NCBI GenBank assembly: GCA_033764335.1
Contig: JANRJC010000007.1
Span: 184,077-248,076, forward strand
Origin: JAGQVA01 sp033764335
Lineage (GTDB): Bacteria > Bacteroidota > Bacteroidia > J057
DNA length: 64,000 nucleotides
Reading direction: 5' to 3'
The notes beneath the pieces were generated by a model, which made no database searches, was not told the DNA's origin, and saw nothing but the letters and a program-made list of their open reading frames with translations. Below, one piece after another: positions 9,114 to 18,944 of this stretch (positions are counted from its first letter, which is position 1; every line of letters begins with the position of its first letter). The position numbers and the translations under genes are program-made.

Positions 9114-12100
9114 ATGAAACAATTCTCCTTCATCCGTATATGGTTTTTGCCTGTTCTTACTTTTATTTTCGCACTAAAACCTGCGTATTCCCAGGTAAAC
9201 TTCACGGCAAATATAACCTCTGGTTGTAATCCGCTGGTGGTAAATTTTACCGCTGTGGCTCCTGGTGCAATCTCCTATAGCTGGAACCTCGGCAATGGAA
9301 CCATGTCCTCTCTCCAAAATCCCGGTGTCACCTACACTTCTTCGGGACTATTTAATGTGAGTCTTACCGTCGCCTACGCCAACGGAACAACACAATCGGT
9401 GTCCAAACCTGGTTTTATCTCCATTTTCGCCAGTCCTACCTCTGGTTTTTCTGCTAATATTATTAACATTTGCCAGGGCGAAAGTGTGCAGTTTACCGAT
9501 CAATCTATCCCCGGCTCCAACCCTATAGCCTCCTGGCTGTGGGACTTTGGAGACGGGGACACAAGTACGGTGAGCAATCCCAACCATGTTTTTACGGTTC
9601 CGGGGGTATTTCCTATCACTCTTGTTACGAGTGATGTCAATGGCTGTCAGAATATTCTGGTAAAACCTGCCTACATTCTCGTCAATCCCACGCCTAACGC
9701 AGACTTTACAGTTGATAATGCGTTGGGCTGTACGGCTCCCCACTCGGTCAATTTTACCAGTTTACCCAATGGGCTTGGCGTTTCCCACATCTGGAGCCTG
9801 GGCAATGGAGCAACTCCCACTACCGCAAATCCTGCTATAACTTATACGGTTCCGGGTTCTTATACGGTTTCTCATATTGTTACCGACACTTTAGGCTGTG
9901 CTGATACCGTAGTAAAGACAAATCTTATCAGTGTGGGGCAAAATACAGTTAATATCCAGGCGAGTGATTATCTGGTTTGCCCTAATGAAGTAGTCAACTT
10001 CTTTTGTAACTCGCCGATAGGCTCGCTGGTAAACTGGACCTTCGGTGTGCCCGGCCCGGGTTCTACGGCCTGTAACCCGACTTTTAGTTATTCTGCACCG
10101 GGAACTTATGTCGTCTCGGCTACGATTACAAACGGCAGCGGCTGTACGTTTAATGGCTCCACAATTATCACCGTAAGCGCCCCCCCGGTGGTAGATTTTA
10201 CAGCCTCAGATACCCTTTTTTGTGATCCTCTTTTTGAAGTGGATTTTACTAACAATTCTACCGGCGCAGTATCCTACGCATGGCAGTTTGGTGACGGTGC
10301 AATCTCATCGCTTACCAGTCCTACCCATATTTATCCGACATTACCGGTATTTAGTCAGACGGGACAGCCGTATTTTTATACCGTTAAGCTCACCGCTACC
10401 AATGTTGATGGCTGTTCAACTACGGTTGTAAAACCTTTTCACATTACAACCGGACAGACGGGGGCATTTTTTGATGCTATCCCACGAAATGGTTGTGCGC
10501 CGGTGGATATACAGTTTTCCAACCAAAGTTACTCCCCTTCACCCGTTGTGAGTTTTTTCTGGGATTTTGGAAACGGGGTTACTGACACCGTAGCTAATCC
10601 TCTTGTCACCTATCAGGACACGGGATCCTATGATGTAACCCTGATCATAGAAACCCTTCACGGATGCCGGGATACCCTCACGGCTTCGGGTTATATTGAA
10701 GCGGGGGAAAAACCGATTGCGGATTTTATTGCAGATACTACCTATTCCTGTGCCTCGGGTGAAATCGAATTTACCAACCTAAGTAGTCCCGATACCGACA
10801 GTGTTTATTGGTACTTTGGAGATGGGGGTCAATCGGGTATATGGGATCCCATACACCAGTTTCAGGATACGGGATATATGGATGTAATGCTCATTGCCTT
10901 TGACCGGGGATGCCCCGACACACTGGTCAAAACCGATTATATCTATATTGACCCTCCAATTGCTCTGTTTTTGCCGATGTTTCCCTTTATCTGCGACATT
11001 CCCGCGACAATCCCTTTTACCGATCTTTCAATCGGTGCCCACCACTGGCTTTGGGATTTTGGCGATGGCAGCCCTACCACAACGATTCAAAATCCCACCC
11101 ATACCTATACCCAAGAGGGGGATTATACGGTAGCATTGATTGTTTTTAATGACTCTACTCAATGCGGCGACACAACCTATAGCATTATTACAATCAAAAC
11201 GGTAAAGGCGGATTTTGTCAGCGATACTATTTTTGGTTGCCGCCCACTGACGGTTAATTTTACGGACTCTTCTACGAATGCTATAAAATGGTTCTGGAAT
11301 TTTGGCGACTCCAATAGTTCCATTTCTCAGAATCCTTCTCATACTTATATTTACTCAGGAGTATATACGGTTTCCCTTTTTGTGCTTAACTCGATTTTTT
11401 GCCCGGACGATACCGTGGTATTACAGCATATAAAAGTATATGAACCTAAGGTTGATTTTAATGTCACCGACCCTACCGGCTGTGCGCCGTATTCGGTACC
11501 GTTCACCAACCTCACGACTTCTCTCGGGCCGGTCACTACCTGGAACTGGAACTTCGGTGTACCCGGTGCAACTTCGGGTCTTCAATCGCCCATTTATACT
11601 TATACCAACCCCGGAGCCTATACGGTGACCCTTACCGCTACGGATTCTATCGGATGTACAAGTTCCAAAACGATTCCCAACTACGTTTTTGTTACGGAAC
11701 CTGTTCCTCTTTTTACCGTCAATCATCAAGTTCACTGTGTCAACAATCCCATTGTTTTTAATAACCTCTCCTCCGGCTTTGGTATTACCGGTTATCAGTG
11801 GAATTTTGGGGATAATACCACTTCCAACTCGCAAAACCCTGTCCATATATACACAGCCAACGGGGTTTACAATGTAAGCCTCACCGTAAGCGACATCAAT
11901 GGCTGCGATAGTACTTATACGCTTCCTATCACAATAGCCACCCCTCAGGTAGGATTTGTGGCAGACACTACTTTCGCCTCCTGCCCACCGCTTCTGGTAA
12001 ATTTTACTTCCTCCATTTTTTCCCCTCATACTTTTACCGGCTGGCAGTGGAATTTTGGTGATCTGAGTACTTCGGTTGCCCCAAATCCCTCCCATGTCTA

Positions 12101-14858
12101 TGCTGTGCCCGGGGATTTTGATGTGACCCTCATTGCCACCACGGCAGGAGGTTGTAAGGATACCGTAACAATTCCTTCACTAATTGACATCGGCGGACCT
12201 TATGGTTCTTTTTCTTTCACTCCGCTGCAAATCTGCCCCGGTTTCCCGGTTAGCTTTTCAGCCACAGGTACACCCAACGTGGCTCAGTTTAACTGGGACC
12301 TTGACGGGGGAAACCTCGCCGTTGGACAAAATATCACTTTTTCCTATACCAATCCCGGTATTTATCACCCGCTGTTGATTGTGGAGGACAGTGCCGGTTG
12401 TCAGGTATTGATTGAATCACAGGATAGTATTCTCGTTTTTCCCAAACCCGTCGCAAATTTCAATGTAACTGCCCCGCTGTTGTGCGACTCCGGTACTGTG
12501 AATTTTTCAAACCTAAGCACGCCCGCCGCTCTGGTCAACCAATGGAACTGGAATTTTGGTGATAATAGTACCGCTTCAGGTTTTGCCAATCCTGCACATT
12601 TTTACAACCAACCCGGAACCTATTCGGTTGAGTTGGTCGTAACGACAATTAATGGCTGCAAAGACACCGTACAACTTCCTTCGATCGTTACGGTAAATAC
12701 TTCTCCTAGGGCGTTAATTGGCGTTTCAGATTCCGCAGGGTGTATGCCCCATAGTGTTTTCTTTACCGATATTTCCTCTGTTAATAGTTCCCCTACACAG
12801 ACGTGGCAGTGGTCTCCCGGAATTTCAGGAGTTGCTGCCAGTACGCAGAATTATTCTTTTACCTATCCCAATCCGGGTTTTTATACAGCAACACTTACGA
12901 TTACGGATGTCAATGGATGTACTGGCACAGACAACCAGAATGTAGAGGTATGGGCTTTGCCCGAACCCAATTTTGTGGCCGATGACAGTTTGGGTTGTGC
13001 ACCTAAGATTGTGCAGTTTACCGATCTGACACCCACATCCATAGACTGGCGTTGGAACTTTGGGGACTTTACACCTCAAAGCCAATTAGAAGACCCGATG
13101 CATATCTATCAGGCGGATGGTATTTATACCGTTACACTTCAGGTCTGGGACGTTAATGGATGCACCGATTCACTAAAAAAGCCAAACTATATCGTCCTGG
13201 ATCACCCGGACGCCGGATTTACGGTCAGCGACCGGATTGTCTGCCCGGCAACGCCGGTTGCGTTTACTGATAATAGTTTGTCCGATACACTCCTCATTGG
13301 CTGGCTGTGGGATTTTGGCGACAATACAACCAGTACGCAACAAAATCCTGCCCATTCTTATCAAAATCCGGGTTTTTATGATATTACCCTTACGGTTACA
13401 GATATTTTTGGATGTACGGATGTATTTATACAAAGAGCACATATTCAGGTACTCGTGGACGAAGAACCCCTTGTCCCGGGAATTCGGTATGTAACTGTAA
13501 AGAGTGATGTTGCGGTTGAAATTTCCTTTGATCCCTATGACAATTTCCGAAATGATTTTGCCCGGTATGAAGTTTTCCGACAGGATGGTTCGGGCAACTG
13601 GCAAATGATATTTTTCACTACGAATATTAATGAAACCACCATCACCGATGCAGGGCTGAATACCCGGAACAATGTGTATTGTTATCGGTTGGAAGTGGTA
13701 AATTATTGCGACCGGCGTTCAGATCCAACCGATTCCGAAATTCACTGCACCATTCAACTCACAACTAATCCGCAGACAGATCAAATTTTACTGAGTTGGA
13801 CACCTTATGTAGGCTGGGGTGCCGTGTCCGAATACCGGATTTTCCGGGTAGGAGGTTATGCGACGACCGGCATCACACTCATTGGTACGGTTTCGGGCAA
13901 TGTTACCACCTTCACGGATACAGATATGTTTTGTTATGATGCCCAAACTTATCGGATAGAAGCTACCCAATTGGGGTCTGCGACTGTTTCATGGAGCAAC
14001 ATCAGCAAAAATGTACCCTTACATTTTGGTCCGCCCAATCCCCTGCATACAGTAAGAGCTACGGTGGAGGACAACCGTTTTGTGAAAGTAGAATGGGAAG
14101 ATATTCCCGCAGGGGACGATTTGGTAAGGGTAGAGATTGAACGCGACGCAGGAAATGGATTTCAACAGCTACTGAGTCAGCCGGTTTCCAGCCCGGTGCG
14201 AATATATGAGGACAAAGATGTTGCGGTAAATTCACAGTTTTATCAGTATAGAGCATTGGTAGTGGATACTTGCGGTGACCGTACCCCGCTCGGTCGTATT
14301 GCGACAAGTATTCATCTTCGGGCCGAAAGAATCAGAGGAGTCGTATATCTCGATTGGAATCCCTATCAAACCTGGGCTTTGGGTATAGATATTTATGAAA
14401 TTGAAGTATTTGACGAAACCGCTCTTCAATATGTGCAAGTGGGAACAGTTCCGGGAAGTGTAAATGAATATATTGACGAAAAAACCGATTTACCGCAGGG
14501 AAGTTATTGTTATCGAGTTACGGCTTGGGAAGCCGGAGGAAACGAGCAGAGCAGTTTATCAAACGAAGTTTGTGTAGTGGTGGATCCGTTGTTGTATTTC
14601 CCGAATGCATTCACCCCGAACTACGACCTGATAAATGACCGTTTCGTAATACCCGGAGCATTTATCGCACAGTTTCGTATGGAAATTTTCAGTCGGTGGG
14701 GACAAAAGATATTCGAAACCGACTCACAGGAAGAGGGTTGGGATGGTACTGCCGACGGAGCTGCTGTACCCGAGGGAGTTTATGTGTTTAAAGTAAATGG
14801 CGTGGGTTTTTCCGGAGAGGTTATTCAGCGTTCAGGGACGGTAACGTTGCTCCGCTAA
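9114..14858 (+). CDS. Giant PKD-repeat surface protein with gliding-motility C-terminal domain
   Basis: A 1914-residue secreted protein. Start chosen at ATG 9114 because it opens a clear signal peptide (FIRIWFLPVLTFIFALKPAYSQ). I count 17 tandem PKD domains, each about 80-90 residues, by their W-x-F-G-D/N-G cores (WDFGDGD, WNFGDNT, WNFGVPG and others); units 13 (NWDLDGG) and 15 (WQWSPGI) are degenerate. Residues about 1460-1810 form fibronectin-III-like modules (YEVFRQDGSGNW, YRIFRVGGY). The protein ends with the roughly 85-residue gliding/T9SS type-B C-terminal domain: LYFPNAFTPNYDLINDRF, IFSRWGQKIFE, GWDGTADG, PEGVYVFKV. Probably a cell-surface adhesin exported by T9SS. Its last 38 bases overlap the convergent Nudix gene. 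Confidence 0.9.
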   Translation: MKQFSFIRIWFLPVLTFIFALKPAYSQVNFTANITSGCNPLVVNFTAVAPGAISYSWNLGNGTMSSLQNPGVTYTSSGLFNVSLTVAYANGTTQSVSKPGFISIFASPTSGFSANIINICQGESVQFTDQSIPGSNPIASWLWDFGDGDTSTVSNPNHVFTVPGVFPITLVTSDVNGCQNILVKPAYILVNPTPNADFTVDNALGCTAPHSVNFTSLPNGLGVSHIWSLGNGATPTTANPAITYTVPGSYTVSHIVTDTLGCADTVVKTNLISVGQNTVNIQASDYLVCPNEVVNFFCNSPIGSLVNWTFGVPGPGSTACNPTFSYSAPGTYVVSATITNGSGCTFNGSTIITVSAPPVVDFTASDTLFCDPLFEVDFTNNSTGAVSYAWQFGDGAISSLTSPTHIYPTLPVFSQTGQPYFYTVKLTATNVDGCSTTVVKPFHITTGQTGAFFDAIPRNGCAPVDIQFSNQSYSPSPVVSFFWDFGNGVTDTVANPLVTYQDTGSYDVTLIIETLHGCRDTLTASGYIEAGEKPIADFIADTTYSCASGEIEFTNLSSPDTDSVYWYFGDGGQSGIWDPIHQFQDTGYMDVMLIAFDRGCPDTLVKTDYIYIDPPIALFLPMFPFICDIPATIPFTDLSIGAHHWLWDFGDGSPTTTIQNPTHTYTQEGDYTVALIVFNDSTQCGDTTYSIITIKTVKADFVSDTIFGCRPLTVNFTDSSTNAIKWFWNFGDSNSSISQNPSHTYIYSGVYTVSLFVLNSIFCPDDTVVLQHIKVYEPKVDFNVTDPTGCAPYSVPFTNLTTSLGPVTTWNWNFGVPGATSGLQSPIYTYTNPGAYTVTLTATDSIGCTSSKTIPNYVFVTEPVPLFTVNHQVHCVNNPIVFNNLSSGFGITGYQWNFGDNTTSNSQNPVHIYTANGVYNVSLTVSDINGCDSTYTLPITIATPQVGFVADTTFASCPPLLVNFTSSIFSPHTFTGWQWNFGDLSTSVAPNPSHVYAVPGDFDVTLIATTAGGCKDTVTIPSLIDIGGPYGSFSFTPLQICPGFPVSFSATGTPNVAQFNWDLDGGNLAVGQNITFSYTNPGIYHPLLIVEDSAGCQVLIESQDSILVFPKPVANFNVTAPLLCDSGTVNFSNLSTPAALVNQWNWNFGDNSTASGFANPAHFYNQPGTYSVELVVTTINGCKDTVQLPSIVTVNTSPRALIGVSDSAGCMPHSVFFTDISSVNSSPTQTWQWSPGISGVAASTQNYSFTYPNPGFYTATLTITDVNGCTGTDNQNVEVWALPEPNFVADDSLGCAPKIVQFTDLTPTSIDWRWNFGDFTPQSQLEDPMHIYQADGIYTVTLQVWDVNGCTDSLKKPNYIVLDHPDAGFTVSDRIVCPATPVAFTDNSLSDTLLIGWLWDFGDNTTSTQQNPAHSYQNPGFYDITLTVTDIFGCTDVFIQRAHIQVLVDEEPLVPGIRYVTVKSDVAVEISFDPYDNFRNDFARYEVFRQDGSGNWQMIFFTTNINETTITDAGLNTRNNVYCYRLEVVNYCDRRSDPTDSEIHCTIQLTTNPQTDQILLSWTPYVGWGAVSEYRIFRVGGYATTGITLIGTVSGNVTTFTDTDMFCYDAQTYRIEATQLGSATVSWSNISKNVPLHFGPPNPLHTVRATVEDNRFVKVEWEDIPAGDDLVRVEIERDAGNGFQQLLSQPVSSPVRIYEDKDVAVNSQFYQYRALVVDTCGDRTPLGRIATSIHLRAERIRGVVYLDWNPYQTWALGIDIYEIEVFDETALQYVQVGTVPGSVNEYIDEKTDLPQGSYCYRVTAWEAGGNEQSSLSNEVCVVVDPLLYFPNAFTPNYDLINDRFVIPGAFIAQFRMEIFSRWGQKIFETDSQEEGWDGTADGAAVPEGVYVFKVNGVGFSGEVIQRSGTVTLLR

Positions 14859-15312
14859 AAGTTGCAGGAGCAGTTTCCGATTTTCCCGGAATAGGATCCG
14901 AGAGCTGATTCAGAAAATCGGTTTGGCCTTTGGCCAGTTTTTTCTGAGCCTCGGCAATAGGCATCCAGAAAAATTCATAGACATTTCCGTCATCCTTTCC
15001 AAAAGAACTGACGCGATGAACCCAGTGATGAGCAGGGGATTCTAGTGATTCGACCTGAAAAAAATGCCAGGTCTCTTTCCTCAGCGGTTTTTTGTGGATG
15101 GTTTTTCCAAGTTTACCTACAAACCGGAGGTGTACCAGGCCGGATTCTTCTTCAATCTCGCGATAGAGGGTTTCTTCTTCTTTTTCGCCAGGCTCAACCG
15201 TACCTCCGGGTATCTGAATCCCGGATTCAGGCTGGTGGCGATTGGAATAGACCAACACCTGCCTCATACCGCCACTCATTCGTGTAATGTAGCCGAAAAC
15301 TTTATTTTTCAT
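14821..15312 (-). CDS. Nudix hydrolase
   Basis: A 163-residue cytosolic protein with a full Nudix box: GGTVEPGEKEEETLYREIEE followed by ESGL, matching GX5EX7REUXEEXGU. The Nudix metal-binding Glu residues are present. It hydrolyses a nucleoside diphosphate linked to some other moiety; the substrate is not evident, though IQIPGGTVEPGE resembles the dNTP/(di)nucleoside polyphosphate group. The last dozen residues (ATFSGATLPSLNAE) are encoded antisense to the conserved end of the PKD protein, so this tail is probably not part of the fold. Confidence 0.88.
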   Translation of the reverse strand: MKNKVFGYITRMSGGMRQVLVYSNRHQPESGIQIPGGTVEPGEKEEETLYREIEEESGLVHLRFVGKLGKTIHKKPLRKETWHFFQVESLESPAHHWVHRVSSFGKDDGNVYEFFWMPIAEAQKKLAKGQTDFLNQLSDPIPGKSETAPATFSGATLPSLNAE

Positions 15313-15410
15313 AGATTGCGTAACGGGTCGGGGTTAATAATTAGTCACAATATTTACCAATATTGATCCCGTTGGGGTCGCTAGCACGTTTCTTTAATTT
15401 TACAAGATAA

Positions 15411-15446
15411 ACAAAAACCGGAAATAATCCAAGTATTCGCTTCCGG
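15411..15446 (-). terminator. Possible terminator after the MATE transporter gene
   Basis: On the minus strand, CCGGAA and TTCCGG can pair across a 17-base loop, and TTTTTGT follows directly. It starts 13 bases after the stop codon of the MATE gene. The loop is long, so confidence is moderate. Confidence 0.5.
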
Positions 15447-15458
15447 AATTATTCAGTC

Positions 15459-16823
15459 TTATGAATTAACCGCCCGAGGTCCGGTCAGGAACCAGAATCG
15501 GAAAGTAAGTGCGACCGCTGCCATTGCCAGTCCGGCGACAAAACCATACCACAATCCATCTATACCCATATTGGCATAAAATCCCAAGAAATACCCAATA
15601 GGAAGGGCCAATACCCAGTAAGCCACGAAGGTAATAAGAGTAGGAACCCTCACGTCCTGAATTCCCCGAAGAATGCCAATACCCACCGCCTGAATACCGT
15701 CGAAAATCTGGAAAAAAGCCGCGATAATCATAAGCCGCGAAGCCACTTCGAGAACCGGTAAATCTTTGACGTAGAGGCTCGGAAACCAGTTTCGCCCGAT
15801 TACCAGAATGAGGGAAAAAAATACCATTATAAATGCCCCGAGATAAACGCCCGCCATACCGGCCTGGCGCATACTCCGGGTATCTTTGTGCCCGAGAGAA
15901 GTTCCGACACGAATTGCGGCCCCTGCCGCAATCCCCGATACGACCATATAGGTAACCGACGACAGGTTGATCACAATCTGGTGGGCAGACCGGTCAACCA
16001 TACCAAGCCATCCGGCCATGATCACGGCTCCGCCAAATGCACCTACTTCAAAAAAATACTGCATGCCCGAAGGAAGACCAATGGATACTATTTTACGGAT
16101 GACGGGAAAATTTATCTCCCGCCAGCGAAACCGAGGATGATATATCCCAAATTTTTTCGCTCGCATGATATAACCTGCCATTAGCACAAACATCAGTATC
16201 CGACTCAGAAGAGTAGCCACTCCCGCCCCGTTGAGTTCCCAACGAGGAAAACCCCAGTATCCGTTGATAAAAACCCAGTTGCCGATTCCATTAAAAGCCA
16301 GCCCGATCAATGTTATGTACATCGCAGGCCGGGTAAGAGAAAGCCCATCAGAAAACTGTTTATATACCAGAAACAACAACATCGGCAAAACCGAAATATT
16401 AAGAATATAAAGATAGGGGGTGGCGAGTTTTACGTCCTGCTCAGGCTGACCGAGATAAGGCAATAAAAATGTTGCTCCGAGCATCAATATACCGATTATG
16501 GCTGCCGTGGCAATTGCCACCCATACGCCCTGGCGCAGATAGCGACCGCAGGCATCCGGGCTTTTGGCAGCCTCCGCCTCTGCTACCAGCGGAGAAATGG
16601 CAAAGGTCATTCCCATTCCCAAAACCACAAGGATAAAAAATACGCTGTTTCCCAAAGAAGCAGCAGACAAAAATTTATATCCTAAAACGCCCACCATTAC
16701 GTTGTCAAGTACGCCCATCATCACAATGCCAATCTGACCGATAATAACCGGCAGAGAAAGTTTGATGGTTTCTCGTATATGGTTCCCGTAACGAACCAAA
16801 AATCGCAGCATAGACCTTTTCAT
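15459..16823 (-). CDS. MATE family multidrug/Na+ antiporter
   Basis: A 454-residue membrane protein with 12 predicted helices in two similar halves. The N-terminal helix carries SLPVIIGQIGIVMMGVLDNVMVG, the usual MATE opening, with GNSVFFILVVLGMGMTFAISPLVAEAEA next in helix 2; the second half repeats it (IGLPSGMQYFFEVGAFGG, AAGAAIRVGTSLG). The family exports cationic drugs and metabolites using Na+ or H+ gradients. It belongs to the NorM/DinF-like group of Bacteroidota. ATG at 16823 is used; ATG at 16811 is also possible. Divergent from the rimP operon. Confidence 0.92.
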   Translation of the reverse strand: MKRSMLRFLVRYGNHIRETIKLSLPVIIGQIGIVMMGVLDNVMVGVLGYKFLSAASLGNSVFFILVVLGMGMTFAISPLVAEAEAAKSPDACGRYLRQGVWVAIATAAIIGILMLGATFLLPYLGQPEQDVKLATPYLYILNISVLPMLLFLVYKQFSDGLSLTRPAMYITLIGLAFNGIGNWVFINGYWGFPRWELNGAGVATLLSRILMFVLMAGYIMRAKKFGIYHPRFRWREINFPVIRKIVSIGLPSGMQYFFEVGAFGGAVIMAGWLGMVDRSAHQIVINLSSVTYMVVSGIAAGAAIRVGTSLGHKDTRSMRQAGMAGVYLGAFIMVFFSLILVIGRNWFPSLYVKDLPVLEVASRLMIIAAFFQIFDGIQAVGIGILRGIQDVRVPTLITFVAYWVLALPIGYFLGFYANMGIDGLWYGFVAGLAMAAVALTFRFWFLTGPRAVNS

Positions 16824-16863
16824 CGGGTAGTTTGTTTGTCGGGTTGCAAAGTTGAGGGAAATA

Positions 16864-16894
16864 TTGGAATTGTTCAGAAATAGTTTTACCTTTG
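16864..16894 (+). promoter_or_regulatory. Bacteroidota-type promoter of the rimP-nusA-infB operon
   Basis: TTG at 16864-16866 and TACCTTTG at 16887-16894 are separated by 20 bases, matching the Bacteroidota consensus TTG-N17-23-TAnnTTTG. It lies 60 bases before the rimP start codon. Confidence 0.65.
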
Positions 16895-16919
16895 TTTCCG
16901 TATCAAAAACTTCAGGCTA

Positions 16920-16946
16920 AAGGGAGTAAAACTCCCTTATTTTTTT
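16920..16946 (+). terminator. Terminator-like hairpin in the rimP leader (possible attenuator)
   Basis: AAGGGAG and CTCCCTT form a 7-bp stem around loop TAAAA, followed by ATTTTTTT; the T-run ends 7 bases before the rimP ATG. It lies downstream of the predicted promoter and upstream of rimP, so transcription of the operon would have to pass through it. Confidence 0.5.
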
Positions 16947-16953
16947 GCTTGTT

Positions 16954-17436
16954 ATGCTGACAGACGTCCTTCGTGAGACCATTATACAGAATATCACTTC
17001 GACCAATCCCCGCGCTTTTGTCGTGGATCTCCGGCTGAAACGGGGAAAACAGAGTGTATTAAGCATAAAGGTTGACACGGATCAGGGAATCAGCCTGGCA
17101 GAATGTGCAAAAATCAGCCGGGAATTGGGTATGTTGCTGGAGAATGAACCCGAAATGAACTTTCCTTATCATCTGGAAGTTTCCTCTCCGGGAGTGGGTT
17201 ATCCATTAATGCTCCACCGGCAATATATCAACAATATCGGCAGACACCTTCAGATCATCCGAAATGACCATTCGGATATAAAGGGAAAGTTGATACGTGT
17301 AGAAGAAACTTTTCTGGAACTGGAGCCTCTGGCTGATAAAAGGAAAAAAAAGACGACCCCGCCGGAAGAAAACCCGGCAATTATACAGATTGCGTTCAAC
17401 GATATTAAAGAAGCAAAAGTGATAATTATATTCTGA
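16954..17436 (+). CDS. rimP: Ribosome maturation factor RimP
   Basis: A 160-residue cytosolic protein. It has the two-domain RimP pattern: VVDLRLKRGKQSVLSIKVD, then GISLAECAKISRELGMLLE, then YHLEVSSPGVGYPL, the family signature (EVSSPG). The C-terminal SH3-like part carries the interrupted GKLIRVEETFLELE and IAFNDIKEAKVIIIF. RimP is needed for maturation of the 30S subunit. ATG at 16954 is chosen over the TTG nine bases earlier. First gene of rimP-nusA-infB, with 43 bases to nusA; the order is conserved across bacteria. Confidence 0.93.
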   Translation: MLTDVLRETIIQNITSTNPRAFVVDLRLKRGKQSVLSIKVDTDQGISLAECAKISRELGMLLENEPEMNFPYHLEVSSPGVGYPLMLHRQYINNIGRHLQIIRNDHSDIKGKLIRVEETFLELEPLADKRKKKTTPPEENPAIIQIAFNDIKEAKVIIIF

Positions 17437-17479
17437 AACGAAGGCTTCCGGCTAAACCCGGAATTCAATTTCAAAAACC

Positions 17480-18757
17480 ATGGCAGCAAGAAAAGTTGTA
17501 GATCAGAAAATAAACCTGGTTGACGCGTTTACAGAGTTTTCGCGCTTTAAAAACATTGACCGGGCTACCCTGATGGGCGTACTCGAAGAGGTTTTTCGCA
17601 CCATGATCCGTAAAGAATACGGTTCGGACGAAAATTTCGAAATTATTGTAAACGTGGATAAAGGGGATATCCAAGGATTCCGCGAAAGAAAAGTGGTAGA
17701 AGACTTTGAACTGGAAGATGAAACCCAGCAAATTCCACTGAGTGAGGCGCTTAGAATTGATGCTGACTATGAGGTGGGAGACGATCTGGCCGAGGAAATC
17801 AACTTCTTTTCCTTCGGGCGGAAAATCATTCAGACTGCCAAACAAACCCTTACGCAGAAAATCAGGGATCTGGAAAAAGCTACCATTGTAGAGCAGTATG
17901 AAGATCTCAAGGGCACAATCATTGTCGGAGAAGTGTATCAGGTATGGCGAAATGAAATCCTTATCCTTCACGAAGGGAATGAACTCACCCTTCCTCGTAC
18001 TGAACAAATACCTAAAGACCGTTTTCGCAAAGGCGATACACTCCGGGCGGTGATTTTGGAGGTTAATATGAAAAATAACAACCCCCGGATTATTATTTCA
18101 CGCTCATCACCGCTGTTTCTTGAAAAACTTTTTGAGCAGGAAGTACCTGAAATTTTCGACGGCCTGATCAATATCCGGGGTATCGTACGCGAACCCGGTG
18201 AAAGGGCAAAAGTAGCCGTGGAAAGTTATGACGACAGGATTGACCCCGTAGGTGCCTGCGTAGGTATGAAAGGAAGCCGGATTCACGGTATCGTCCGCGA
18301 ACTTCGGAATGAAAATATAGATGTAATCAGCTTTACGTCCAACGATGTACTGTACATCCAGCGTTCTTTGAGCCCGGCAAAAATTTCGTCCATTAAACTG
18401 GATGAAACCACCCGGACAGCACAAGTATATCTGAAACCGGAGCAGATTTCTCTGGCCATCGGAAAAAATGGCCTTAATATTAAGCTTGCAGGGAAACTGA
18501 CAGGTTACCAGATAGACGTTTATCGGGAAATTGATCCGGATGAAGAAGATATTGATCTTGACGAATTCAATGACGAAATCGAAGAATGGGTCATCGAAGA
18601 GCTTAAACGTATCGGTTGCGATACGGCCATGAGCGTCCTTGATCTTTCGAAAGAAGAACTCGCAAGAAGATCCGATCTTGATGAGGAGACCATTGTACAG
18701 GTGTTGAAAGTCCTCCGCGCTGAATTTGATGCAGAGGAAGAAGAGGAAGAAGATTAA
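17480..18757 (+). CDS. nusA: Transcription termination/antitermination factor NusA
   Basis: A 425-residue protein with the usual NusA order: N-terminal RNA-polymerase-binding domain (NLVDAFTEFSRFKNIDRATL), S1 domain (about 135-200; GTIIVGEVYQVWRNEILI), KH1 (about 230-300; VAVESYDDRIDPVGACVGMK with GSRIHGIVREL) and KH2 (ISLAIGKNGLNIKLAGKLTG). A short acidic C-terminal segment with a helical EEWVIEELKRIGCDTAMSVL unit replaces the two longer acidic repeats of E. coli NusA. It modulates pausing, termination and antitermination. Middle gene of rimP-nusA-infB. Confidence 0.96.
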   Translation: MAARKVVDQKINLVDAFTEFSRFKNIDRATLMGVLEEVFRTMIRKEYGSDENFEIIVNVDKGDIQGFRERKVVEDFELEDETQQIPLSEALRIDADYEVGDDLAEEINFFSFGRKIIQTAKQTLTQKIRDLEKATIVEQYEDLKGTIIVGEVYQVWRNEILILHEGNELTLPRTEQIPKDRFRKGDTLRAVILEVNMKNNNPRIIISRSSPLFLEKLFEQEVPEIFDGLINIRGIVREPGERAKVAVESYDDRIDPVGACVGMKGSRIHGIVRELRNENIDVISFTSNDVLYIQRSLSPAKISSIKLDETTRTAQVYLKPEQISLAIGKNGLNIKLAGKLTGYQIDVYREIDPDEEDIDLDEFNDEIEEWVIEELKRIGCDTAMSVLDLSKEELARRSDLDEETIVQVLKVLRAEFDAEEEEEED

Positions 18758-18944
18758 TCCGAAGTGAAACTTAAAATTAACCTCATGAAGCGTTAAATCT
18801 AGGTTCGGAATACCGGTCTTCCGTGTACAAGTGTTGCCTTATTGAAGGAAATACTTCCCTGGGGAGGGTTTAGGCTCTCCCTGGTTTCTTATTTTTTTAG
18901 AATAGTAGTATATTCACCAAATATTTGCGGTATAATTATTTAGC
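18758..18944 (+). promoter_or_regulatory. nusA-infB spacer with a terminator-like hairpin at 18862-18897
   Basis: This 187-base spacer holds no gene. GGGAG (18862-18866) can pair with CTCCC (18877-18881) across a 10-base loop, and TTATTTTTTTAG follows. The stem is short, so it may be a weak terminator or attenuator that lowers read-through into infB. An AT-rich stretch just upstream of infB could hold an extra promoter, but no exact TAnnTTTG is present. Confidence 0.35.

Noticed and set aside
9300..13450. Regular repeated motifs that could suggest a CRISPR or DNA satellite
   Set aside because: They are PKD protein repeats with divergent DNA and no regular spacers.
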